64,000 nt of DNA from NCBI GenBank assembly GCA_002633005.1, contig NMRA01000374.1, positions 120,724-184,723 of the forward strand, in the 5' to 3' direction. A program made the translations under genes and the position numbers. The notes under the pieces were generated by a model. It saw only the letters and a list, made by a program, of their open reading frames with translations. It did no database searches and was not told where the DNA came from. This stretch comes from Phoronis australis (lineage: Eukaryota > Phoronida > Phoronidae). Shown piece after piece: positions 22,271 through 34,775 of this stretch. Numbering within the stretch: the first letter of the stretch is position 1; the number at the start of each line of letters is the position of its first letter.

Positions 22271-25200
22271 ACATAAATTACATTTTATTAGCACGAGCAG
22301 CTGTGGTGGTAAGGGCATGTGCCAGGGTGGCTATGATAACTACGTCTCATTGATTCTTGGCTGGGTACAACTTAAGGTAGGTGGATACGCAAAAAAATAA
22401 TTTGGACTGTTTTTTTACATTTATATGTCATCCTAATCTTTATTCTTGATGCACAATATACTGAAGAAAAATAAAATCATTCTGATAATCCAAAATTGTT
22501 TTTAGCTATATTTGACCAAGCCTCAGTAAGTCATATGGCTTGAATGCTCACCAGCTTAGTGACTGACAATTGGGGCGGAGCTTATACAAGGACACTTAGC
22601 TCTAATCTAACCCTGTCAACAAACATTGCGTAACCGGGCAATCGAGAGTGCTGTATCAGCTGATATTGATGTTGTAGCAAGACCAAGAATAAAATAATTC
22701 TATTTTTGACCATGTGAAAGTTGGTAGTGAAATGGTGAACTACCTCCTGTTCCGAGCCTGAGCCTGTTTGTCTATCTGCAAAAAAATGAGTACGACAAGT
22801 CCTACCGAAGCCATCACTGCACTCAGCTTGAGGAGTCAGTGTAGAAATTGTGCGTGTACAAGAGAAGTCGGTAAGGTGAGGTGTCTTGCGAGAGGACGCT
22901 GAGCGTCGACGTGGGTGGTGTTCCACGATTCGGTGAGAGTGCATGCACGCGCTGTGAAGACACGGCGCGCATGCGACACATGGACAACTACATGCCGTCA
23001 GAGCAGAGTCTTTGCAGATAAACCGTGCTTCTGTACTGGGAACGCGCTGTGGAGAAACTAGGCTGTCAAACCCAGGGGATTTTTTAACTTGCCACTGGCA
23101 GTAACCCAAAGAATTAGAGAAATGACCCAGTGCTCAACATAACAAAATTTTTCTAGTGCATAGATTCAAACGTATCCCTGAATTAAAACTCATGATATTA
23201 TACGATTTTAGAGGAAAGCAATATAAGAAACTTTGGTAACTTGAAAATCTCACCCAAGCGACGCTATTTGCGCAGAAAGTGATATTTTCTTATCCCAAAG
23301 TCCATTCGGCACAGGCACGTAAAAATGTTGAACCATTACTATGAAAGTAGTTCTTTATGCTCGTAGCCAATATTGCTATGTAGACAGTAACGCGGTGATC
23401 TGACACAACACATATATTGGTTGATGCTAATATTGGAATACTAACAAATAGGTCTGTGTAATATAGTTAGAGAGTCTTTTACTACACTAAGTGGAGAGTT
23501 CAGATGAATCGTAAAAACAATCAACACATGATTTTAATGTGTGGTCGGCACACCAGTACAGTAGACAATAGATCAACGCTAAGCTCCGCCCACGTGACAG
23601 CCATATTTGTTTTGGTCGTCTGTCGTGCTTCACAAGTTCGAAAAAATGATTAAAATTACGCTGTAAACAAATAAGTATGTCACATTTTCTAAACATGAAG
23701 TAAATATCAGCTTTATTTCTAGTACTTCAACAAAAATTGGAACAAAATGACCAAACATTCTGAACGAAATTTGATCTCAAGTGGCAAACGATGACCGCTT
23801 AACTTCAAAGCCGTTATTCTCGGCTGGTGATTTCAGGATAGTGACAAGATTCTCGGGCCTATTTTTCCGCAACGCGTGGGTCAATTTTTACGAAATTTGC
23901 AAATTAGAAATCCTCTAGGACTGAAGTAAAATAGCCTGCCAGGGTTTTTTGATACATGGACCACATTTTTAATTATTAGACGGAAAGTGACCAAATGACA
24001 AAAAGTGGCGTGCTTGCCCTAACTCACACGCAAAAAATGCCGTAAAATTAAGATCATAATGATTTTGTACATATATTTGGCATGGATAAGTAGAATATTG
24101 CGTAAGGAAACAGTTGATGATAATCCATGTGCATTTTGAAAAAAATTCGAGGTAAAATTGGATTTTTTGAAAATTAAAAAATACGATTTAAAAAAAAAAC
24201 GAACTACAAAAAACTTTTTTTTTTCGATTTTTGTCACTTTCAGAGTCATGTCTAACTAGTTAAAACTCCCATTTTACTCGTTTTAGTTAGTAACCTAGAG
24301 ATTTGACCAGTGTATACACCTACCTTAATGAGAATTTACCAAGGATCAAAAAGCAGGAGCTGGCAGTAGTTGAGGCTAATATATATTTTATAATTATGTA
24401 CCATTATTATTACGTTGCCACCTTTTTATGAAAAAGAGTTGAGATTGAGCGGTTGGCACGCTTCATAAAATTTACCACTGTGCCAAAGATTGGTGTACTT
24501 CTCGCTCCTAACACATGGGAGGTAATGAGGTCCTACAAAGAAACCAAGGTAATCACTTGTAGTTGGCAATGTGTATTCTTTCTAAACCAGGCACATGTAA
24601 ACACGATTTAAATTCACCAGGGAGTGTAAATCCAGGATTTCTTGGTCAACAGTGCCATTACAACATTGTTTCTTTGGTTTCATCTCTATTTCCCCTGTTT
24701 AACGTACAAAAGCAATCTCTAGAATCACGAGTACTTTAAAAGAGTTTTTATTGAAAAGTCGCTGCTTCTGGTTGCAACTTTCACGGTTTTTGTATGTCAC
24801 AGATTCGCGCACTAGCCGCGAGGGTGGTAATTCCTCAAAACTCCCTCGGAGGGTCTAGATATGAGAAATTCCTGGACGTGATAATCTATTGCTCAACCGT
24901 TTTGAGCAAACCATTATACAAAACTTGCAAAAAGAAAATATTCAGCCTTCGTTTTGCTTGACTTTGGTCATTTGTTTGCAGTGCATTGGATCAAACCTCA
25001 GTTGACCAATTGCAAGCTCCACCTCCTTGTGTAAAGACACAAACAACGTGTTGTTTTTCGGGAAAAATGACGGCTTTGAAATGCAGACGAAGGTGTGTCA
25101 AGAATGTTGCGTTCTGACTGGTCAATTAAGCCGTCAGTCAAAATTCTGGCGATAGGTCAGTTACTAAACTCTTGAGCATCTTCTACAGAACAACACAGCG

Positions 25201-25737
25201 TGTAGACTGTAGAAATGATATTTAACTCATGCCTGTCTACGGTTACTTTGCACCGAATGTACAAAAAGTACGATCTTGGTTTTACATTTTGATGACGTAC
25301 ATGTATACATGTACTAGCCAAATAGACACGCTGAACTTTACTATTTTAAAATTGCTTGTGCGGACTACGAAATTCTCCTGTTTCACGAAGCCAAACTCAA
25401 GGACCCAACAGACTTCGAACTCGAGGGTCTTTCCCAGAGAGGGAATCGCCAATGGCCTGGCGTGCGCAATCAGCAAAGACTGCCACGCCATGGTAGAGCT
25501 TGTGGATACTCAGTTTCATTACCACTGAAGGCAACTACAGGTTATAAGCGTCACTGGTCTTAGTCTCCGCGACCCATTCACATTAGTCAGTCTGTATATA
25601 CGGGGTAACTCCTCCCCTAGATGTGACCATTGGAATTTTCTCCACAGTCTACTTCACATCTATCTTGACATTCTTATTGATGGCGGCTTCAGTGCTCGGC
25701 ATTCAAGCTGGGATGTCTACGATGTGAACACAAACGG
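22271..25737. other. Geneless stretch
   Basis: The 175-codon - strand frame at 22582-23109 has a skewed Cys/Ser/His composition and no recognisable domain. Around 24170-24230 there are A- and T-runs. I see no supported gene, RNA gene or intact mobile element. Confidence 0.45.
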
Positions 25738-25741
25738 TTAA

Positions 25742-26240
25742 GAGCATGTTCGCAGATAGACCAGGCAGAGGGTGATAAACGCTATGTCCCAGATTCTGTT
25801 TAAATTTTCTCTGTGTGATAACACTGGCCCCACTGACTCCAGATTTTAAAACACCTTCTTTTGGTTTCCATGGATACCGTTTGTTTCCGGCAAGTTTTGA
25901 GCCTGACGGCAGTTGAATTTTAGTAAACTTTCAACAGTTACGTTATGCAGAGGAAGTAACGTTGAAATATTGAAGCTGTGTTCGTGATCAGGTGTGACCT
26001 TCATCTACTCTATTCGTGCAAATTTTCTATAATGTTTTGTCTATTTTTAGACCCGCATAAGATGATTACTTTTAGTGATTTTTGAAACGGTCAAATTTGG
26101 CTAAGTTCGTATTCCGATATCTCAGCTGGCGCAGGTTTCAGAACATTTTAGTAGTGTGTTGAGCTACATTAGATCTACAAAATAAGACAAAAAATCGTCT
26201 GGCGGTAAGGGGTTTCATGTCATTTGAAGTCGAAAGTGAC
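25742..26240. mobile_element. Diverged left end of a third TTAA element
   Basis: TTAA at 25738-25741 is followed by GAGCATGTTC and GACCAGGCAGAGGGTGATAA, matching the left ends at 17552 and 41171. Weak similarity continues past 26200 (CTACAAAATAA). The right end was not found. Confidence 0.6.
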
Positions 26241-27092
26241 TGGTGGTTACGTCATTTCACCACTATGAGTAATACCAACAAACGTCAACAAAAATGAATA
26301 TTCGCTACTGTTGGCCCGCAAACTGCGACTCAATTTCATCATTTATCAAAAAATCGCATTTTCTAGGCCCCGAGGGTACTCTACATTATTTGTAAAAAGT
26401 GCTGGTAGTCATGGAATTAGGATACGTGAACTTACTAGACAAACAGCAGTATTTTGGCAATACTCCTTTTGTGTGGGTCGAAATTTAAGTATCATTGGTT
26501 TTTCAAAGCTCAGTTATTCTTAATCGCACGGCAAAAAAGCAAAACACCGCCCATAAACCATTTGCATAACATTTTCCTTCGAAAATTGTGGTTGCCTCCT
26601 ACCCTTCGCGACTTTCTAAATATTACAGTGATGTATGGAAAATATCTGTGGTTGTCCTGTCAACAAAGAAGTTGCTTACTGTGAGTTAGCTCTGGGGTGT
26701 GTCTGAAGAAACAATATTTTATTATACAAGTTGTTTTGATGCAGGGCATTGAAAGCGGAGAACAGTGCCAAGGAGAAAGATTCAATGGCAATTACAGGGA
26801 AAGGCAGCACTACTGGTGACCAGATTTCTGTACATGTTATATAACCGCCAGTTCCCCAATAACCTCACCTTTGGGAGTGGTATGGCTTGCTAGTGTTATC
26901 AGTTTGCTATCTGTATACAGTTTGTTGTGACTGACACAAGTTAGACATGAGAGACTTTCAAGTAGCAATGGGGGCTGACCACGTGGAACCGACTACCAGT
27001 AAGAAGATACACAGAGGAAGATAGCTACACTAAATGTGTGTGACTAGATGTGAGAAGTTTAAATAAGTGAAGTTATTTCCCACTCCTCTAGA

Positions 27093-27173
27093 CATGGGCG
27101 GCGCAGCACTGAAAAAAGTGAGGGCTCTAGCCCTTCCCCCCGGCCCCAGCACCCCTATGTAGCGCCGCCCATG
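27093..27173. mobile_element. 81-bp MITE with perfect 12-bp TIRs and CTAGA duplication
   Basis: The ends CATGGGCGGCGC and GCGCCGCCCATG are perfect inverted repeats. CTAGA precedes (27088-27092) and follows (27174-27178) the element, fitting a 5-bp target-site duplication. A degraded relative is at 13951-14020. Confidence 0.85.
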
Positions 27174-27489
27174 CTAGAAGGCAATGGTATCCTGTTCCAA
27201 GTTAGCAACCGTTACTTGACTATATGAATGCCTCCTGCATTATCAGATTTACATCTACTACAGAGGTCACGTGAAAGAAGTGGGGTGCTAAAGGCTACTT
27301 TCAGTACTTTCAGTATAAAGTATAATAGTTGTGCAGCTCATGTTTTTCCATGGCTTCTCAAAATCACAATATACAGCATATCAACTTTGAAACAGTCCCG
27401 AGTTCAAAACATAGATTCATGCACATTGGGCTCTTATAGTCAAGTCTTTGTGTCGCTTTAATAGCAAGACTACCAACTTTTGTTAGGCA

Positions 27490-29440
27490 AAATCACAACA
27501 GAGATATCTAAATGTGGTAACTGGTCTTAGTGCTGATGGACTGGCTGAAAATATGACACTTGTATGTTAACTGTTCAAAATACGGGTGATCTCGCATACA
27601 GTACAGCCACTGAATTATTAGACTCTCTCCGGTGTCTCTCCCGTCTAGCCACCCGTGACCGTAACCGGAGACAGACCGGAGAGTAAGACGTGAATCAACC
27701 GTGACGGGTGGGGTGAGCCTAAGCGTGACTGTACCCGGAGCTTACCGTGAGTTAGGCGTGAACGAAGCGCGAGCCAGCCGTGAACCAGCCGTGAGCTTAC
27801 CTGCATCGCAGATGAAACATTAATTTATTAAAATTATATCAGTAACTAGCAGTGATGTGTGTATTCTCATAGACTTTTGCTCATGTGAGGTTTATTTTTT
27901 TTTGAAATCGTCACGTTCAGCAATAGACCAAAATTTCCTTCTCAAATCACTTCAGGAAACATACCTGAGGACTTTACTTTTCACATATATAATAATTTGT
28001 TTTTATATAAACTAATAAAAAATCTTAACACGCGTATACATGGCAGAAATATTCAATTGCCTTCACGATATGAAGGACCATAGCATGTCCATTCTGAGCA
28101 CTTTGATCCCAAGCTTCGGCTTCATGCGGAGAAAACTGATCGTGCCCATACATTTGACGAGTCAAACAGATCACTGCTAATATTATTTTAGTGGAGAAGT
28201 ACCCCGGGGATACTGTGAACTCAGTCGAAACGCATGTACTACGGGGAGGCGGGGCTACAAATAATTGAACTGCACTACGGATTGAGGACTTTTTAGTCAA
28301 AACATTTGCTTGCAGTAAGGAATGAGTATGTCAGAATGGCGGCCTATTGAAATTTTCTGTGCGCCAGTACGGTGCAAAAATTTACGGAGTGACACAATAT
28401 TTCACAAGATGCGTAGGCTATTTTTAGGGCAAATTAACTATATTCAGCTGTGACAAGTTTCAAGGAGTCCACAGCCATGTAAAGACGACTCTGGACACAG
28501 GGTCGCGCATATTCGTATTTACTAACCGTGGTTACTTTACATGTATGTCGTTGATGGGACTGGCTCTTAAGTCGTAAATAGAAAATGTACATGTAACCGT
28601 AACACAAGATGAGCTGAAGGAAGACGTTTGTATGAACAACACGTGGAATTCCAAAGTTAGTCGGAACCTAAGTGTGATAGATGACTGCTTGCAAAAATAC
28701 TCTATAATATACTATAATGTCTTTGCCACTTGTCCGAAACGACAGGCAATCAAGACGTTACATGTATTTTTGTTGATTAGCCCGGTGCCCTATCACGATT
28801 ACCACAGGTACCGAAGGCGTGAAGAAAGCCTGAGGAAAGCGTGAACTAAACCGGAGGTAAGCGTGAGAACTACCCGGAGAGTAGGCGTGAGGCGAACGTG
28901 ACTGATTTCTGTCACGCCTGCGTTCCGGTTGCGCTCCGGTCTGGCCAGTAGTGAGGTAGCCCGGACGAAGTCTAAAAATTAAGTGGCTGTACTGTACTGT
29001 ACACGTAACTCCTCACTCATCACCCAGTAAATTAATACAAAGTGGTATGTAAAAAACGAGGTATCTAAATGTGTTAACTGATCTACCCAGTAAATTGGCT
29101 CAAGCATGACACTCCTGATGTTAACCGTACAAAATACAGGTGAACTCGACACTTCGCTTAGCTCATCATCACGTACCGTACACGCAACTCGTCATGCTGC
29201 AAAAACAATGTTGGACCAAATTAAAATCAAAAATAATATTTAAAGTGACTGCAAGCTGGTTTAAGACTGGTCATCTAGTTAAGTAGAACAAAGTAACATG
29301 AAAAAAACGAGATATCTTTGACCTACATGCCAGTGAATTGGTTCAAGTATGACACTCCCAAAGTTAACCTTTCAAAATACAGGGGCCTTCAATCAACTTG
29401 TTATCACATTAGTACATGTAACTCGCCACCTTTCCCTCAG
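27490..29440. repeat. Diverged tandem repeat (about 240-bp unit), interrupted by a transposon
   Basis: Three units share TATCTAAATGTG/GTTAACTG, GACAC and AAAATACAGG: about 27500-27597, 29055-29210 and 29300-29440. Units two and three are 245 bp apart; unit one is separated from unit two by the 1.4-kb element at 27598-28995. Confidence 0.65.
27598..28995. mobile_element. 1.4-kb TIR element with CGTGA/CCGGAG subterminal arrays
   Basis: Terminal inverted repeats begin ACAGTACAGCCACT and continue AATT.TTAGAC on both sides. Inside each end lies an array of short quasi-repeats of about 10 bp built on CGTGA and CCGGAG (27630-27805 and 28805-28975). No transposase frame is visible. If the true end is CAGCCACT, the flanking TA could be a TA duplication, but the repeated GTAC makes this ambiguous. 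Confidence 0.75.
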
Positions 29441-29719
29441 GTCTACAGTATCACATCAATAACATTTGCATGAGTTACTCATAATTTTTGGGCGAAGATG
29501 AAACCTGGAATATTCCTGGACATCACTGACTGTCCTGGGGTGGATCCAAGATTTTGAGTTAGGGAGTAAGGGCAGAGTATTAGCCAGGATATTCGCACGG
29601 GTGCACTTCTTGCGGGGTCTACTTTGTTGTTTTACTTTCTGAACAAGAGCAACGCAGAGCGTTGAAATGTGCCCACGAATGCATTGCAAATGGTGTGTTT
29701 TAGGGTTATATATTTGTAT

Positions 29720-31280
29720 CATAAAAATGGCCACTAGCTGGCGCAAAAACATACAATCCATCCAAAAACAGGAACATGCCATATTTCATAAAAATCTGTC
29801 AAGGAACTTCAGAGAAACAAAGGAAAACAGAATAAAATGAAATTGTGGGCACAGTGTCCGATGGATCAGCCTGAAAGTCGTCCTCGTCTGTCGTTATCTT
29901 CATATAAATACACTCAATAAATTTAGTAAAGATCCTGCAGTGGGCTTAGGAGATACAACTATGGGCGCAAAACAATACTACCACTTTCAAATGATTTGGT
30001 TGACACAGGGGTGGACGCCAAAAACAAGATTTGAAAACAGCAAAAATGGCCACTAGGTGGTGCAAAATACCTCGATTCCATCCAAAAACAGGAAGATAGC
30101 GTCATCACACCAAGAGATGCCTATATATGAAATTTTATGAAAATCTGTTGAGGACCTTTGAAGATACAGAGTTAATCGTACAAAACTAAAATTGCCATTA
30201 GGGAGAGCAGAGCAGTAGTCAGATCTGTCCGAATGTCGTCATCATCCGTAGTCAGCATCATATAAATACACTTGTTAAATTAAGTAAAGATCCTGAGAAC
30301 GGTTTGCGAGATATACCCAATATGCGCAAAAAACAAAACTGCTACTAGGAGGCGCCGCTATAGTTGAAATTATCGGAAAATCATCGTCAACAGTCCTCTT
30401 TATAGTAAGCACATACATGCCACTTTACACAATCATCCTTTGTGCGGTTTGGTTGATAGAGGGGTGGACGCAAAAAAAAACAGACTCGAAAACAGTAAAA
30501 ATGGCCACTAGGTGGCGCAAACTACGTCAAATCTATCCGAAAACGGGAGGATACCGTCACTACACTAATAGGTGCCTACATACCAAATTTCATGAAAATC
30601 CGTTAAGGACTTTTGAAGATAGAGAGGTAAACGTAAAAAAAAATAAAATTGCCACTAAAGGACACACCAGTAATCGTCGTCGTCGTCCTCCGTTGTTAAC
30701 ATCATATAAATATACTTACTAAATTTCGTAAAGATCCTGATAACGGTTTAGGAAATACAGCCATAGGCGCTAAAAAACAAAATTCCCACCAGGAGGCGCC
30801 ACAGTCGTCAAATCGTCAGAAAATCATCGTCAACCGTCCTCTTCATAGTAAGCATCTATTTGCCAATTTTCACAATCATCCTTTGAGCGGTTTGGTTGAT
30901 AGAGGGGTGGACGCAAAAACAGACTCGAAAACAGTACAAATGGCCACTAAATGGCGCAAACTACGTCGAATCCATCCAAAAACAGGACGATAGCGTCATC
31001 TCACTTATAGGTGCCTACATGCAAAATTTCATGAAAATCCGTTAAGGATTTTTGAAGATACAAATGTAAGCGTAAAAAACTAAAATTGCCATTAGGGGGC
31101 ACACCGGTAGTTGTATCCTTCCGAATGTTCGCTCATGCCGTCCCATTCATAAATGGAGCATATGTGCCAAATTTCATGAACGTATGTCAAAAGGTTTTGG
31201 AGAGCAGCGGACGTCGGGCGCCGGACGGACGGACGCCGCACGGACGGACGGACGGACGGACGGAGACATAAATATGTGGG
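29720..31280. repeat. Tandem repeat (about 440-bp unit) carrying CTCF-like cores, ending in an ACGG microsatellite
   Basis: Units starting AAAATGGCCACTAG lie near 29725, 30044, 30499 and 30938 (spacing 319, 455 and 439). Each repeats AATTTCATGAAAATC, CGTCATC and GGTTTGGTTGATAGAGGGG blocks. Several copies of a CCASYAGRKGGC-type core occur on the + strand (see findings). The array ends in repeated ACGG (31204-31265). The repeat type with a GGACGGACGG tail is transposon-like and not coding. Confidence 0.8.
31204..31265. repeat. (ACGG)n microsatellite
   Basis: Imperfect then near-perfect ACGG units (CGGACGGACGGACGCCGCACGG, then ACGGACGG runs). It forms the tail of the tandem repeat region. Confidence 0.9.
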
Positions 31281-32029
31281 CGCAAAAAAATGACGGGTAG
31301 TTTCTAACACTCTCGGAGAAACGTACATTCTTGCAGAACATCGCAGATGCCAGCCACTACACAGGTATGACTGCCTCTGAGTGATCCATTAATTTTAGCT
31401 GAGATGGTTCATTTCACCCATGGCGCGTAATATGTAAAACGATCCTAAGTGCAATACTTCAAACCCCCCAAAACACAGTGGGTACTTGATTTACTTTTGC
31501 CAGTTTGACCGGATTGTTTTGGACAACAATAAAAAGCTTTGTCTCTATACTGTTCAAAAACAAGTACTGCTGTTATATTTTTATAATACATGCACGGGCA
31601 GTTTGTGAAGTTTCTGAAAGGAGAACCAGTTTCTTCCACTGCAGGGTGTTAGATAAGATTTTTGGTTCACCCACCGTGCCGAAGGGGGGGGGGGAGCAGC
31701 CAGAAGTGGTTGTTAAGCTGGCAAACAAAATGATAGAGTGCCTACATGTAACTTCTTTGAGAATTTACACAAAGTTATCCACTGGTGCACCAAACAAAAT
31801 GTTGCCCGCCAAATTCGGCGTGCGGGCTGGTGGGTAATACCCACAGAATACTAACCGTTGTTTCTAGTGGTACTAACTGGTTCTCAAATGAAACTAACTA
31901 TTACCGACAAAACGCTACCATCATGTGATAACTTCAACTTGTACAGCCTACCTCCACCTGGCGTGTAGTGGGCTGGGCTAATGTACGGACATTTTCAATG
32001 TGAGTGATGACCATTGTGACACAAAATAT

Positions 32030-32035
32030 TATAAA
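32030..32035 (+). promoter_or_regulatory. TATA box of the discoidin gene
   Basis: TATAAA lies 73 bp upstream of the ATG at 32108. A start site about 30 bp downstream (near ACCATTCAGCATTCG, 32059-32073) would give a 5' leader of about 45 nt. No other strong TATA lies close by. Confidence 0.6.
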
Positions 32036-32107
32036 GGCCGCCTTGCATTTACCGCAATACCATTCAGCATTCGTCAGACAACCTGAAAGTCTGCTACAGA
32101 GCCTATC

Positions 32108-32235
32108 ATGCTTATGAGAAACGCTGTCACCATCCTTTTCTTGGCCGTCTTAGTCGCTAGTCATCCCTTGGTAGAGGAGAATGGGTTTGATGAGAATGAG
32201 GCAGCATACGAGAAGCAAGAAAACCTGCAGGCCAG
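32108..32235 (+). CDS. Secreted discoidin-domain protein, exon 1 (signal peptide)
   Basis: The exon starts MLMRNAVTILFLAVLVASHP: a short basic N terminus, a hydrophobic core and a likely cleavage after residue 18, so the product should enter the secretory pathway. An acidic stretch (EENGFDENEAAYEKQE) follows, typical of a propeptide or linker. The exon ends GCCAG/GTAAAC at 32235/32236, phase 2. Joining to the acceptor at 49043/49044 makes AG+A (Arg) and keeps the frame into the discoidin domain. A TATA box sits upstream. The second ATG (codon 3) is an alternative start. Confidence 0.8.
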
Positions 32236-32360
32236 GTAAACAAAAACGAGTTCGTTTGTTTTTCAATCAAGTCCCTCGCAATTTTTTCTAGAATAACGAT
32301 GATAACTAAATAGCAATTATAAGTCAGAATTGTACTGTATGACGACATTAGTTTTGGCCA

Positions 32361-32925
32361 AATGTATAATAGGAAGCAAGCGACGCAAGTGATAGCGGTG
32401 TTCATGATCAAGGTAACTGTTTCGATTTGATAGCTTAAGGCGTCATTAAGCAAAACAGTTGTCTATATGATCAGTTGCAAGGAGTGTAATGAAATTTACG
32501 TTGGTGTGGCAAAGAGGATTCTTAAGAACGGAAAAACATTCCAAAGATGCCAAGTGTTTATTCAACCACTATACAGAATCAAACAACTGTGTACCTTTTA
32601 ATAATGTAAAAATTCTAGAACATGATATGAATAGGACCAACCTGTTAATACATGGAGCCTTGCACATCAATGAATTACAGGCTGAGTATAGCTTGAATAG
32701 GAACATAGGGCCTTTCAACCTTCAGTTGTGGTAGTTGATAGCTGAGTCCATTTCCCTGGATGTCTCTCTACTTGTCACTTGTATCATGCACTTTGGTGTA
32801 AAGCTGATTGTTATTGTGAATTGATGTAGAGCATGAGTCATACCTGATGATGATTTAAGTATTAAATCGAAACGTTGATCATGAACACCGTTATCATTTG
32901 CCTCGTTAGCTTCCTATTGTACAAA
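32361..32925 (+). mobile_element. Truncated Penelope-like element with inverted terminal copies
   Basis: Between an inverted repeat pair (32361-32428 and 32873-32925; shared core GATCATGAACACCG) lies the 3' part of a Penelope-like open frame. It reads VYMISCKECNEIYVGVAKR, a GIY-YIG endonuclease start, then after a frameshift VKILEHDMNRTNLLIHGALH and NRNIGPFNLQLW, the usual C-terminal end (stop at 32732-32734). It lies in intron 1, 125 bp after exon 1. It is degenerate and inactive. Confidence 0.8.
32452..32734 (+). pseudogene. Penelope GIY-YIG endonuclease C-terminal fragment
   Basis: The GIY-YIG domain nicks target DNA for Penelope retrotransposition. Here the first motif appears as M-I-S and I-Y-V-G with the intervening CKEC cysteine pair, as in Penelope proteins. 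A frameshift around 32485-32580 disrupts the frame. The catalytic Arg region (VAKRILKNGK) is altered and the middle is partly deleted, so no activity is expected. Confidence 0.75.
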
Positions 32926-32940
32926 TTGTAGGTCGGTTAA

Positions 32941-34770
32941 TATATCGGAGTAAATGAATAATGTTTTGCTGCTGTCAAGGTAACTCCAAACTCAGTAAAT
33001 AGTGCCATGGTTGATGTACCCTAAGGGTATTGCGATTTTTAGAAAAGCCAAAACGTCGTAACTGATACAACTTGACATTTTTCATATTTATATTCAGAAT
33101 TAAAGAAAGCGTTCACGAGTCACATCAAAAAAGTAAGTGTAAACCAAAGATACAACGGTCCGAGCTAAAACCAGACTTTTTGATAAAGCGTGTCCGAGGT
33201 TATAAGTAGTCCTAGAAAAATGTCACGTTTTGGCTTACTGCGGAACATCGAATTTTCAAAATGATTGATTGAATTCAAACTAAACTTTCAGACAAGCCAT
33301 ATGGAGAAATTTTTGTTCATTTCACTTTTGCAGTGTTGTGGCAAAAGCTTAAAGAAGCCTGGAACGCGGAAAAACAGACTAAATTCATTCTCTGTCACTG
33401 AAACAGAATTCAACGTGTTCACCAGAGATTTTTACTGTTTGCTCGTAAAGCTCATGAATTTCTGTTTATGTCAAAGTATTATTCTTTTAGTTTCAAAATC
33501 TAGAAAAAAAGCGATCTGTCAGCTGACCGTTACTTCGTTGATTTTCCCCAGACAAGGCAAAACACGTCTCCTTATTTGATATGGCGAGAGATAGACTTAG
33601 CACCTTTCCTTATATAGACAATGTGACCCTTCACATTTGATGTAAACAAAACAATGGCGACGTCAAGCATCAGCCCGATTAAAAGGCAACTGACGTTTAA
33701 AAAATTAGTTACAAAGGTATCGCAGTATTCAAATGTGCTCTGAAATGCATTTGAAATCTCTTGCTTCATTGTCTTGCCTCGTACTTTGGTGTTGTCACAC
33801 ATGATAATTTACCATTATGCCATTCTTATCAGTCATCTGTTTGTTGACTGACTGTGAGCGCCTGCACGCATTTATCATAAGTGGGAGGATGATTAGAAAC
33901 TGTGTGGAGACTACGAAGTTTTTCCTTCGCACGTGTTACAAAAATCGTGAATTTTGTGGAAATTCCCTCTCAGGGCAAAGCGAGTAACATTTTGTAGTGA
34001 ATGTCGGGAGATGTTGCCTTCGTTAGTAGTTGTTTAAAAGATATTTTGAGGACCTTTTGCGTTCCATACCTCTTTAAAACACAGATAATTTTCGAGCGAA
34101 TATAGTTTTCATCTAAGATTGCACAAATAAAATCGAAAAGATAATTTAAGAAACAGTGACAGCGTTTCTGGGGTTTCATTTTGAATATTCACAACAAATG
34201 AAATGTCATTGATAGCGATACCACGCTCATTTAGTCCAATCTTCGTACGACGTTTTAATTTACGCACAGTACATTATCGTATACGTATTTACAGCAGACC
34301 TGTAGTGGGGCGCAGGCGCAGCCCATCATCTTTTAGCAACTGAGCGTAGCCCCTACGCACTATAATAATTAGTGACGATACAGCTTAGGGTATCGATGCG
34401 CTGCTACGCTGACAACAAGCATGCTTCGATGACGTATTGGCAAAACTCGGGTATGAGTCGTCAAAATTAATCAGCTTCATTTAAACTTTGCTCTTTGAAG
34501 CGCTCGCGGTACCTAGCTGCTTGTCATTGCAATGGACTCGTTCAAATGAAACGAACCCATTGCTGTTGAATTAGAAGTTTAACTGAGGTCTTGTAGATTT
34601 TATACTCCTATGAGACAACAATCAACTGGTTGCAAATCGGTTTCAAAATGAGATCGGAAAGCACGGGACCAAGTCCTGCTGCTAAAAGTGACTCATTTGC
34701 TGAAAGTACAATATTTTAGAAACGTACGACTCAGCGTCTGAAACGGAAATACCTGCAGGTACTCTTCACA
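32941..34770. other. Intron 1 sequence without recognised genes
   Basis: A short in-frame-looking candidate exon at 33099-33133 (between CAG and GTAAGT) would break the discoidin frame and was rejected. Nothing else is supported. Confidence 0.45.
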
Positions 34771-34775
34771 CTCGT

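Noticed and set aside
22582-23109. A 175-codon - strand gene
   Set aside because: Length alone; composition is irregular, with no domain, signal peptide or splice support.
29720-31280. A CRISPR-like array
   Set aside because: The repeats are about 440 bp, diverged, and in an animal genome; the spacing and size do not fit.
33099-33133. A 35-bp exon of the discoidin gene between CAG and GTAAGT
   Set aside because: It would shift the frame into exon 2 and meet a stop; direct joining of exons 1 and 2 is in frame.
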